Shown here in pieces: positions 14,904 to 23,006 of a stretch of 55,474 nt of DNA (its first letter is position 1; each line of letters starts with the position of its first letter). This stretch comes from a virus, in the IMG/VR virus record IMGVR_UViG_3300010300_000015, positions 1 to 55,474 of that record; one strand, written 5' to 3'. The position numbers and the translations under genes were made by a program. The notes beneath the pieces were generated by a model, which ran no database searches, was not told where the DNA came from, and saw only the letters and a list, made by a program, of their open reading frames with translations.

Positions 14904-15711
14904 AACCGTAAAACTCGTGGACCACAACAACACCTTGACGACCTCTAGCACCTCTATCGCTGTGCTGAGATCCATTGCCACCTGCACCCCAGGCAGCATG
15001 GTTTTCGTGTCTATGTGAATAATTACCTTGTCTATGTGAGGACGGTTGAGATCCTCCATAATAAGATCTACCGCCAGAGTGGTTGCCATAACTGTGGTGA
15101 GATCCGTGACCATTGCCACCACCACCGTGGACATTCAGGTTTCCACCTGATCCATTACCACCATAACCTCCAGAGTGCTGTTGGGAGCAGTTAGCGCCAA
15201 CACCACCAGAGGCAGACAGATAACCACCAAAACTAGATGTGTTGCCATTGCCACCACATCCTGAGTAGTTTGTGCCACCACCAGGATTACCCACAGTAAC
15301 GGAAACAGATGCGATGTTAGTAACATCTAAAACACGCTGAGACATACCACCAGCGCCACCAGATTCAGTATACCCAGATCCACCACCACCAGCACCAACA
15401 ACGGTGATCATAATGGATTTAACGTCTGAGGGTCTACTCCAGGTGCCATTACCTGTCCAGACCTGCATCGATCTGAATCCAGATGTGGAAGAAACATTAC
15501 CCCAGGAAAGATTCGTGCCATTTGTCTGCAGGTATTTTCCTGCCTGACCACTCATACTTGGAATAATATACTTGGAAGTGCCAGTAATTGTGCCGTTAAT
15601 GGTCAAGTCGCCACAGGTCAATGATGCCTCTGCGGTGATGCCACCAGTGGTTAGTGTAAATCCAGAGATACCAGCGAGGTCTCTAACTTGGGTTACTCGT
15701 ATAGTGCTCAT
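14902..15711 (-). CDS. Gly/His-rich tail fibre paralogue A, 269 aa
   Basis: An N-terminal beta-rich attachment region (LAGISGFTLTTGGITAEAS, TINGTITGTSKYIIP) is followed from about residue 82 by WTGNGTWSRP and VVGAGGGGSGY, the start of a glycine-rich phage fibre domain. The last third is rich in Gly, His, Ser and Tyr (HGSHHSYGNH, SHRHENH) and ends GRQGVVVVHEFYG. Such domains are thought to form the receptor-binding tips of fibres. It is close in sequence to paralogues B and C upstream. A late motif lies at 15740, inside the end of gene B. Confidence 0.8.
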   Translation of the reverse strand: MSTIRVTQVRDLAGISGFTLTTGGITAEASLTCGDLTINGTITGTSKYIIPSMSGQAGKYLQTNGTNLSWGNVSSTSGFRSMQVWTGNGTWSRPSDVKSIMITVVGAGGGGSGYTESGGAGGMSQRVLDVTNIASVSVTVGNPGGGTNYSGCGGNGNTSSFGGYLSASGGVGANCSQQHSGGYGGNGSGGNLNVHGGGGNGHGSHHSYGNHSGGRSYYGGSQPSSHRQGNYSHRHENHAAWGAGGNGSQHSDRGARGRQGVVVVHEFYG

Positions 15712-17297
15712 CTAAAATACAACTCCACCCTTGCAGATCTATTTATCCCAGTGCGGTTTTGGCAGCAACTGATTCTATCACCAGCACTGTAGTTACCGAA
15801 GTTACTACTCATACCAATACCACCTGACACGTCGTCAGAGTTCATGTCTGCTTCAGGATAACCACCTGATCCACCACCGTTTTCATTCCATCCAAATCCC
15901 CAACGTGTGCGTGCCCACCCACCATTGTTTCTATAGTTGAAACCATAGAATCTAACGTGCGATTGACCAGAGAAGTTATTGATACCACAGAATTCATTGG
16001 CATTAGTCTTGTAGAATCTATCAACCTCATTCCAGAAGTTGATGGGATAGATTCTACCACCACGTCCATATCCTGTGTTGAAGTCAGTCTCAAACCATGT
16101 CCAACCACGATTACTACTAGGGACGCAACCTCCGCTGCCAATATCAGGCCAAATCGCCATAATGTCCTTGGCAGGGAATCTATTCATGACCTCAAATTTG
16201 GCATCACCATCATTGGTATTGTACTGAGTTTCGTTGAGGACGTTATCACTTGTCCAGTAATTTGCTCCCCATTGGAATGTGGTGCCACGGGTCGCTTTCA
16301 TACCCATCATCCAACCACCACCCAACCAGCGATCATCCATCAAGCAATAGATTTGTCTGGTGCGACCACCATCCAGGGCGATCCAGTAAACACCATCAGA
16401 TGCACCAGGATTTCTTCTCTTAATTTCTTGAGCAGAAGGGGCAGCAGTTGCTTCAGTTGTGCCGTAAGTGGTATCAGCAGCAGATGGTCTACCATAATAC
16501 TCATGGACCACAACAACACCTTGGCGACCAGAGGCACCACGGTTACTATGCTGAGATCCGTTACCACCAGCACCCCATGCCGAGTGACCTTCATGTCTGT
16601 GGGAGTAATTACTTTGTCTGTGGGATGACGGTTGACTTCCCCCGTAGTAACTTGCGCCACCAGCGTGGTTTCCATAACTGTGGTGGGAACCATGTGCATT
16701 CCCGCCTCCACCGTAGACGTTTAGTGTACCACCAATACCTTCTCCCCCTAATCCACCTTCGTGTTGCTGAATACAATTAGATCCGCCTCCACCAGCGCCA
16801 CTGCAATAGGATCCGAAAGATGACGTGTTACCGTTACCACCACACCCAGCATAGTTATTGCCACCACCAGGATTACCAACAGTAACACTAACTGAAGTAA
16901 CATTGCTGACATCAATAACTCTTTGTGCCATTCCACCAGCACCACCTGCTTCACAGTATCCTGATCCACCACCGCCAGCGCCAACAACTGTGACCATGAT
17001 TGACGTGCAATCGTTAGGTCTATTCCAGGTGCCATTACTTGTCCAGACCTGCATCGATCTAATACCAGACACACCTGCCTGATCAACCCACGCCATCGAT
17101 GTGCCATCTGTTTGAAGAAGTCTTCCTGCATTACCACCCTGTTTGGGGATAATGTGATTGGACTCTCCGATAATAGCACCATTCAGGATAAGGTTACCAA
17201 CCACAAGAGGCAGCGTTGCAGTGATGCCACCGTTAGAAAGTTGGAAACCACCTGTATCGGTGAGGTCGCTAATTGAAGATACTTTGAGTAGACTCAT
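15708..17297 (-). CDS. Gly/His-rich tail fibre paralogue B with fibrinogen-like C-terminal domain, 529 aa
   Basis: Residues 1-268 repeat the plan of paralogues A and C: attachment strands, WTSNGTWNRP, VVGAGGGGSGY, a His/Gly/Tyr-rich tip (HGSHHSYGNH, SHRHEGHSAW) and GRQGVVVVHEYYG. A linker (AADTTYGTTEATAAPSAQE) leads to a second domain beginning near residue 292: RNPGASDGVYWIALDGG, then IYCLMDDRWLGGGWMMGM, which is the start of a fibrinogen-C-like recognition domain with Trp/Asn-rich loops to the end. Fibrinogen-like domains bind sugars or acetyl groups, so this is a candidate receptor-binding extension. It ends in an ATGA overlap with paralogue A. Confidence 0.8.
   Translation of the reverse strand: MSLLKVSSISDLTDTGGFQLSNGGITATLPLVVGNLILNGAIIGESNHIIPKQGGNAGRLLQTDGTSMAWVDQAGVSGIRSMQVWTSNGTWNRPNDCTSIMVTVVGAGGGGSGYCEAGGAGGMAQRVIDVSNVTSVSVTVGNPGGGNNYAGCGGNGNTSSFGSYCSGAGGGGSNCIQQHEGGLGGEGIGGTLNVYGGGGNAHGSHHSYGNHAGGASYYGGSQPSSHRQSNYSHRHEGHSAWGAGGNGSQHSNRGASGRQGVVVVHEYYGRPSAADTTYGTTEATAAPSAQEIKRRNPGASDGVYWIALDGGRTRQIYCLMDDRWLGGGWMMGMKATRGTTFQWGANYWTSDNVLNETQYNTNDGDAKFEVMNRFPAKDIMAIWPDIGSGGCVPSSNRGWTWFETDFNTGYGRGGRIYPINFWNEVDRFYKTNANEFCGINNFSGQSHVRFYGFNYRNNGGWARTRWGFGWNENGGGSGGYPEADMNSDDVSGGIGMSSNFGNYSAGDRISCCQNRTGINRSARVELYFR
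15740..15747 (-). promoter_or_regulatory. T4-type late promoter motif (GATAAATA)
   Basis: Minus-strand GATAAATA, 29 bases before the ATG at 15711, followed by a GGTGGAG ribosome site. Confidence 0.6.
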
Positions 17298-17317
17298 GGT
17301 GTTTCAGATCCTAGATT

Positions 17318-17325
17318 TATTTATT
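17318..17325 (-). promoter_or_regulatory. T4-type late promoter motif (AATAAATA)
   Basis: Minus-strand TTAATAAATAAATC lies about 21 bases before the ATG at 17297 and reaches the stop codon of paralogue C. Confidence 0.6.
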
Positions 17326-18133
17326 AACCCCAGTATTCGTGGATAACCACGATACCTTCACGACCTCTAGCGCCTCTATTACTATGGCGAGATCCGTTAC
17401 CACCAGCACCCCAAGCAGCGTGCAATTCGTGTCTGTGTGACCAGTTAACTTGGTTGTGACCTGCGGGTTGTCCACCACCATAATAACTAACGCCAGAAGC
17501 ATAGTTACCATAACTATGGTGCGATCCGTGACCATTACCACCGCCACCATGGACATTTAGAGCTCCACCAGATCCATTGCCACCGTAACCTCCAGCGTGC
17601 TGCTGAGAGCAGTTAGCACCAATACCACCAGAGGCACTGCAATAAGATCCAAAAGAGGAAGTGTTTCCGTTACCACCACAACCAGAATAGTTGTTACCAC
17701 CACCAGGAGAACCAACAGTAACGGAAACAGATGCGATGTTAGTAACATCAACCTGTCGTTGGGACATGCCGCCAGCACCGCCTGCTTCGCAGTAACCTGA
17801 CCCACCCCCACCTGCGCCAACACATGTGACCATGATGTTTTTACATCCAAATGGTCTGGTCCATGTGCCATTAGCAGTAAATACCTGCATTGATCGGATT
17901 CCTGCTCTGGTGCTCAATGGTGACCAGGTAGGATTAGTGCCATCGGTGCTTAAAAATGCACCACTTTGACCTGCTTGAGATGGCACAATATAAGAAGATG
18001 ACCCAGTAATAGTGCCATTGACAACTAGATCGTTAACGGTCAAAGTACCACTCACACTCACTGTGGAGTTACTAACTGTAAAACCTACAGATCCTGATGG
18101 GTCTTGAATTTGATTAACTCTAAGTAGTGCCAT
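17324..18133 (-). CDS. Gly/His-rich tail fibre paralogue C, 269 aa
   Basis: Same length and plan as paralogue A: LVVNGTITGSSSYIVPSQAG, FTANGTWTRPFG, CVGAGGGGSGYCEAGG, HGSHHSYGNY, NWSHRHELHAAWG and the ending GREGIVVIHEYWG. Differences are concentrated in the N-terminal region and in a few tip positions. It follows the 111-aa gene after one base. The three copies lie consecutively, so homologous exchange among them is possible. Confidence 0.8.
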   Translation of the reverse strand: MALLRVNQIQDPSGSVGFTVSNSTVSVSGTLTVNDLVVNGTITGSSSYIVPSQAGQSGAFLSTDGTNPTWSPLSTRAGIRSMQVFTANGTWTRPFGCKNIMVTCVGAGGGGSGYCEAGGAGGMSQRQVDVTNIASVSVTVGSPGGGNNYSGCGGNGNTSSFGSYCSASGGIGANCSQQHAGGYGGNGSGGALNVHGGGGNGHGSHHSYGNYASGVSYYGGGQPAGHNQVNWSHRHELHAAWGAGGNGSRHSNRGARGREGIVVIHEYWG

Positions 18134-18134
18134 A

Positions 18135-18470
18135 TCAGTCTAAGTAAGGATCCAGTGCCTTGTAGAATGCTCCGTTAGTATTTAGCGTGCCATCTTTTAT
18201 GTCTTGGAAGAGAGCATCCAACAGTGCAGTGTTGCTAGGTCTATTAGCAGAAGGAGTATATTCTAGGTCTTTGATTGCTTCCATGATAACTTCTGGAGAG
18301 TATGCTTCTCCATCGGAAAATCTGATATCAAAGATATTGCTATTCACCAAGACATAATCACGCCCAGGATATACCTTAGCAATTGCTTGTGTAATTACAC
18401 CTTCATCATCAGGTGTAACGTTTCCTGAGCGAAGACGCTCAAATAATTTTCTCCAAGTATTCTCGATCAC
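18135..18470 (-). CDS. Small fibre-associated protein, 111 aa, GTG start
   Basis: Helical protein with NTWRKLFERLRSG at the start and TALLDALFQDIKDGTLN near the end, the same kind of terminal helix as in the small protein at 14463-14870. It starts with GTG at 18470, supported by GGAGG seven bases upstream, and overlaps the upstream stop as GTGA. Its role is unknown; a fibre-assembly or adaptor role is a guess from position. Confidence 0.7.
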   Translation of the reverse strand: MIENTWRKLFERLRSGNVTPDDEGVITQAIAKVYPGRDYVLVNSNIFDIRFSDGEAYSPEVIMEAIKDLEYTPSANRPSNTALLDALFQDIKDGTLNTNGAFYKALDPYLD

Positions 18471-19366
18471 GATCTAACCTCCATAGCGATCAATGTGCTG
18501 ATGCCTCTCATATCATTACCTGCTCTATCGTTAATATAAAGATTGCGATTACCACCACTCCAAGAAGAAGAGGCACCAACAGTATATGTAACCGAGTTGG
18601 TTGTGCCTGGGACATCCATATATTGAAGATTATTGCAATACATGTAGTCGTCACCATCATAACCAGTATATGTGGTGGCAACAGATCCACTACTGATATT
18701 GGTGTTGCCATTCAAACCAGTGGTCAGGATATTACCATCACGGAAGAAACCAAATGAGCAGACGTGACGAGCAGATGAATTGACCATTGCCAACAACACA
18801 ATCTTAGAGTTAGTGTGCGTGGGGGCAATAGAGACTTCTAGGTCAGGAATCTGTGACAACTCTTGTGAGTTGATCAGATAACGATTAGGGGGTGTCATAG
18901 ACATACGAAGTTGGACAACTTCACCCTCTCTAAGGTCATTTTCCTCACCACCAACAATAAACCAAGAGGCATTAGGTTCGATGGTTACAGTAAAACCTTG
19001 CTGCACTTCAACAGGTCCAGCAGTAAAACCGTTTCTAAACTCCTCACCACCATTGGCGATAGGACCAACGGTAATATTCTCATTGATGAAGTTGGCATTG
19101 GTGCGGATAATCGAATCTTCACCAACTGAAGGACCACCGCCACCGACATCATCCCACCCAGGCACACCTGCCTTGGCATCCTGAAGATATATCTGTGCCA
19201 TATCTTCATCGGTATTATAGACAATCGTGCCGTAAGCAGGAGTGCCTAAACCTTGAATGGCAACCTCTGTCAATGGGGGCAGATTGATCTGTTCCGTTAC
19301 CGAGAGTGCTGTGATAATTGCTCTGGTAGCGGCATCAATCTGATTACCGTTGATTTTTGTAGACAT
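18467..19366 (-). CDS. Putative tail fibre/virion protein, 299 aa
   Basis: The N-terminus STKINGNQIDAATRAIITAL followed by GTPAYGTIVYNTDEDMAQIY is typical of phage fibre proteins that use a short trimerising stretch. The C-terminal 150 residues form a beta-rich domain (LEVSIAPTHTNSKIVLLAM, then SVTYTVGASSSWSGGNRNLY) like those at the tips of other cyanophage fibres. A CTAAATA late motif lies about 21 bases upstream. Confidence 0.75.
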   Translation of the reverse strand: MSTKINGNQIDAATRAIITALSVTEQINLPPLTEVAIQGLGTPAYGTIVYNTDEDMAQIYLQDAKAGVPGWDDVGGGGPSVGEDSIIRTNANFINENITVGPIANGGEEFRNGFTAGPVEVQQGFTVTIEPNASWFIVGGEENDLREGEVVQLRMSMTPPNRYLINSQELSQIPDLEVSIAPTHTNSKIVLLAMVNSSARHVCSFGFFRDGNILTTGLNGNTNISSGSVATTYTGYDGDDYMYCNNLQYMDVPGTTNSVTYTVGASSSWSGGNRNLYINDRAGNDMRGISTLIAMEVRS

Positions 19367-19386
19367 TTATACCCTCAGTCTAGTAG

Positions 19387-19393
19387 TATTTAG
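19387..19393 (-). promoter_or_regulatory. T4-type late promoter motif (CTAAATA)
   Basis: Minus-strand ATCTAAATAC overlaps the stop of the 1190-aa gene and lies 21 bases before the ATG at 19366. Confidence 0.5.
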
Positions 19394-22300
19394 ATGACCA
19401 ATTCTCTAACATGCACAGTATCCCCTGTTTGAGGAATTGTGCCGATGGAGAAGTCAACAGAGTTACCGACAACTTGATAATCAACTCCAGGCGTTTGGCA
19501 AACACCATTCAAGAATACAAGCAGTGAATATGCACTGTGACCAGAAGAGATAGCAAATGTTGAGGTTGCACCGTCGCCTGCATAGGTTGTCCCATTGTTA
19601 GCGTTAGCAATACCCGTCGCCAAAGAGTATTTATCTACAGCACCATACTTACCTGTAACTTCCAGATCGCCCTCAACGTGGAGGTTACCACCAATCTTCA
19701 TTCTATTTGTTGCATCTGGTGCAATACCAACACCATAATGTGTCACACCACTATATCTATTAGATGTGATAGCAGTGGTATCACTGAGACCAAACTTATA
19801 CCAGACGTTGTTGTCATAAATCCAACCCAGTGCTTGACCAGGGGTCCAGTCAATGTTATAGCACATGTCGCCTGTGTTAAAGGCAAGACCTGTCTCAAGA
19901 TCGGGAAGACCATTACTATCTTCCTCAGCAAGGAAGGTCTTCCTCAAAACAGTGCCATCATCGTTAGAGTATGTAAACTCTAGAGACTGAATCTCATCCT
20001 GTGATGTAATCTTCTTCTGGAAGGTTACAGGACCAGAGAATACAGATTCCAACTGGTTAGATGCACCACCAATAACAGTCAGTTTGTCGGTAAGCACCAA
20101 CTCAGAGAAAGTTTCAATGGTTGTGTCTTCTTCACCCAACACATTCAATTGTGCAATATCTTCGTTAGTGATCTGACCTGTAACTGGGTTGATAACTTGG
20201 TTACCAACAAACAACTCACCGTCAGAGTTAACACCAGAATAGTATGCCACACCTGCTGCTTCTTTGAGTGACTGAGACAATCTAACTTGCTCAGGACTCA
20301 ACACTTCCACCTGTGTAGAGGGGAATGCAGTTGAGTAGTTACCAGGACCGAAACCAAGATATTCAAACGTGTGACCAGATGCTCTAAGAATGGAGTATCT
20401 TCTCAACTCAATGAGCAAGGGTTGGACACTACCATCAGAGTTAAGTTTCAGAGGAATCTTACGCTCTTCAGCATCACCCAGACGTGCAGTAACTGAGATA
20501 CCATTCAGCACGTTAGATGCAGTGGTATAACCAAGGTTGTTTTGACTCTCTTGCAGGAAATACTGTGCTGTCTCCTTAGTAATAGACAACTGAGTATTGA
20601 GATTGGGAGTGGGTTGTGCTCCATCAGTTGTCTTCACAAGACCTAAAGTCTCGTTATCTGCAATAGAGATGGATGCTGCAGGGTCTGCAACAGGGTTGTC
20701 TCTGTCAAATGCAGGATAAAGGTCAACAGTTTGCTGAGAGAATTCAAAGTCATCAAAGTTGGTTGTGGTCGGAGTTACCGAAGCATTCAACAATGTCAGA
20801 TAATAGATACCATCAGCAACACCACGCTCAAACACTTGATATGTTTCAACAGCGTAAATGTAGTATGTCCTAGTATATGCAGGAGAGTTGGTTTCAGAAG
20901 ATCTCGGTTGAATCACGAAACCCGTGATGGGCACTCTGGGCACAGGGAATGCATCCTTGTCCAGCACATAACGATAACGATAGATTCTGTCAACCAAGTT
21001 ACGAGCATCGGGCACACGACGGATAAATGTTGTCGGTGTGAATCCAAGATTCTGATAGATGCTATTGGACTGCAGTGTGGTGTAAATGGTATTAGCAGTG
21101 CTTTCTACTTGGATATACCAGTTACCAACAGCAGAGTCCCACTTGAGAGGTGATTCATCATCACCAGCAGCGGTGCCTGTAACTGTAGGACCAGTGGGTG
21201 TAATGTTTGCGTAGTGTACAGTTGGTTCGGTTGCACCAGAAGCAATCAACTGCACATAGATTTTATCAGGACTGTTGACATCATCCTGCCTAGCACCAAT
21301 AGTGTAACCCTGAATCTTTGTGGGAGGTCTACCAGTCTCTACAGAATAACCATACAAGTAGAGTTTTGTTGGGTCTGCTGCAGCACGAGTCTTGTTAATG
21401 TCAATCGTGATCCAGTTGATAGCGATCTCATCGACATCATCAAGAGATTTTGGTGGAATAACGTGTGTGAATTGTCCTGCTTTATCTTTGGTGAATGCTG
21501 CTGACTTAAATCCTTTAGATCTAAGTGATGTGTTACCAAAGTTAGAGTTGGAGTTAGTAATTGAAAGGTCACCACCACTCTCTGAGAAGAAGTGATCACC
21601 AAATCCCACAGCAAACACAGACACAACCTGAATGAATGCGTCATTCGATGCTTTAATGTGTGCGTGTCTCCATCCTTTGCGATACTTCGCTAGACCGTTA
21701 ATGTGAGCACCAGATCCTGCTGCTTGTGCTTCATATTGCTCAGTCGTTGGGTTGTATACAACGAATGCTCTGTCATCTTTTTGTAGTGAAATGCCAGTAA
21801 ACTGTGCAACCACCATCGATTTGAAACCAGTTGCTTCAGCACCATCAGCGTGCATACCATTGATACCCCACACCGATCTAAGTGAGAGGTTGAATGCATA
21901 TGGAGATGCAGAGTCAACTGTATCAATCTCAACCTTCACCAGGATATTACTACCGATAGCATTACCTGAAGGCTCAGATGACATCTGATAGGTAAATTGG
22001 TTACCTTGTGCTGAGGTTACGAAGAATGACCCGTTATATAGTAACTGATCCTGATCAGTAGGACCAGTGACGCCAGAAATATTAACTGCCACACCCACCG
22101 AGAAACCGTGATTCTTGGGGTTACCCAATTCATCAACGGTAAATGCCGTTGCCGTCTGACCATTTCTAATAATCTGAGAAACAGCAAATTCGTCCGAAAT
22201 CGGACCCACAATTCTGTTTTCCTCAACTCTCGCCTGCAATTGGTCTTGAGAGATGATACCAGAGGAGTCAGGAATTGTAGCGTATGCTTTAGAGATCTTC

Positions 22301-22962
22301 TGGTAATACAGGTTAAGATCTTCTGTATTAGCGAAGGTGAAGCAAGTTAGTTTGTGGTGTGAGAAATTTGGGGCAATTTGGGACAAATCGTCACGGTAGT
22401 AGACCCCGTTAGTGTCACCATCAAAGAAAGAAAACTGCCAGAAGTATGTTGCACCAGTAACCTTAAAGATGGATGTAGCTACAGGTTCATTGGCAGCAGT
22501 AATGCCCAAACTACCCTGCACTGTTGGGTATGGGACATACTTAGGCACAATTTTTGTGCGTCTTAGGTCAGATCCAACAACGGAGCAACCTCTAGGACAG
22601 ATAACACCACCCCTAACTGAGTTAAATTTATATAACTCGTTGGAAGCAGAGGTGATATCGAAGTTAGTATTTTCGTTAAATGGTTGAATCTGGTTGTAAT
22701 CAGCAAGACCAGGACGGTTGTCGATTACATATTCAGATGGATACAAATAAATCGAGAAGGCGTCAAATTCGTCGTTTGACAGACCCACTCGATACGAAAA
22801 TCTAGAGACTTCAAGAAAGGCACGCTGCAACGTCTTAAACGGACGCAATGCCGAGTTACCTCGGTTATCATATGCGTCCGATGCATCGAAGTCATCAGGG
22901 TTGACGTAGATAATACGTCCCGTCCTAGACGTGATGATATTCTTAAGACGAGTAAGTGCCAT
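19390..22962 (-). CDS. Large virion structural protein with beta-helix, 1190 aa
   Basis: The N-terminal part reads TSRTGRIIYVNPDDFDASDA, then GNSALRPFKTLQRAFLEVSR, a signature recalled from a long structural protein of T4-like cyanophages, probably attached to the baseplate or a fibre. The repeated short strands around residues 90-400 fit a right-handed beta-helix (pectate-lyase-like). The C-terminus has NNGTTYAGDGATSTFAISSG and LLVFLNGVCQTPGVDYQV, a fold common at the ends of phage fibres. Probably a trimeric virion component; exact T4 counterpart unknown. Confidence 0.75.
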   Translation of the reverse strand: MALTRLKNIITSRTGRIIYVNPDDFDASDAYDNRGNSALRPFKTLQRAFLEVSRFSYRVGLSNDEFDAFSIYLYPSEYVIDNRPGLADYNQIQPFNENTNFDITSASNELYKFNSVRGGVICPRGCSVVGSDLRRTKIVPKYVPYPTVQGSLGITAANEPVATSIFKVTGATYFWQFSFFDGDTNGVYYRDDLSQIAPNFSHHKLTCFTFANTEDLNLYYQKISKAYATIPDSSGIISQDQLQARVEENRIVGPISDEFAVSQIIRNGQTATAFTVDELGNPKNHGFSVGVAVNISGVTGPTDQDQLLYNGSFFVTSAQGNQFTYQMSSEPSGNAIGSNILVKVEIDTVDSASPYAFNLSLRSVWGINGMHADGAEATGFKSMVVAQFTGISLQKDDRAFVVYNPTTEQYEAQAAGSGAHINGLAKYRKGWRHAHIKASNDAFIQVVSVFAVGFGDHFFSESGGDLSITNSNSNFGNTSLRSKGFKSAAFTKDKAGQFTHVIPPKSLDDVDEIAINWITIDINKTRAAADPTKLYLYGYSVETGRPPTKIQGYTIGARQDDVNSPDKIYVQLIASGATEPTVHYANITPTGPTVTGTAAGDDESPLKWDSAVGNWYIQVESTANTIYTTLQSNSIYQNLGFTPTTFIRRVPDARNLVDRIYRYRYVLDKDAFPVPRVPITGFVIQPRSSETNSPAYTRTYYIYAVETYQVFERGVADGIYYLTLLNASVTPTTTNFDDFEFSQQTVDLYPAFDRDNPVADPAASISIADNETLGLVKTTDGAQPTPNLNTQLSITKETAQYFLQESQNNLGYTTASNVLNGISVTARLGDAEERKIPLKLNSDGSVQPLLIELRRYSILRASGHTFEYLGFGPGNYSTAFPSTQVEVLSPEQVRLSQSLKEAAGVAYYSGVNSDGELFVGNQVINPVTGQITNEDIAQLNVLGEEDTTIETFSELVLTDKLTVIGGASNQLESVFSGPVTFQKKITSQDEIQSLEFTYSNDDGTVLRKTFLAEEDSNGLPDLETGLAFNTGDMCYNIDWTPGQALGWIYDNNVWYKFGLSDTTAITSNRYSGVTHYGVGIAPDATNRMKIGGNLHVEGDLEVTGKYGAVDKYSLATGIANANNGTTYAGDGATSTFAISSGHSAYSLLVFLNGVCQTPGVDYQVVGNSVDFSIGTIPQTGDTVHVRELVI

Positions 22963-22985
22963 TACTTGTTATCCTTGTATATGGT

Positions 22986-22992
22986 TATTTAG
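22986..22992 (-). promoter_or_regulatory. T4-type late promoter motif (CTAAATA)
   Basis: Minus-strand ACCTAAATAACC, 24 bases before the ATG at 22962. Confidence 0.5.
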
Positions 22993-23006
22993 GTTATCAG
23001 TTGACG

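Noticed and set aside
15957-16628. 223-aa plus-strand open frame opposite fibre paralogue B
   Set aside because: Produced by the repetitive Gly/His codons of the fibre gene; no start signals.
15000-18000. CRISPR-like or tandem DNA repeat in the fibre region
   Set aside because: The similar stretches are homologous parts of three fibre genes at about 0.8-1.6 kb spacing, not short regularly spaced repeats with spacers.
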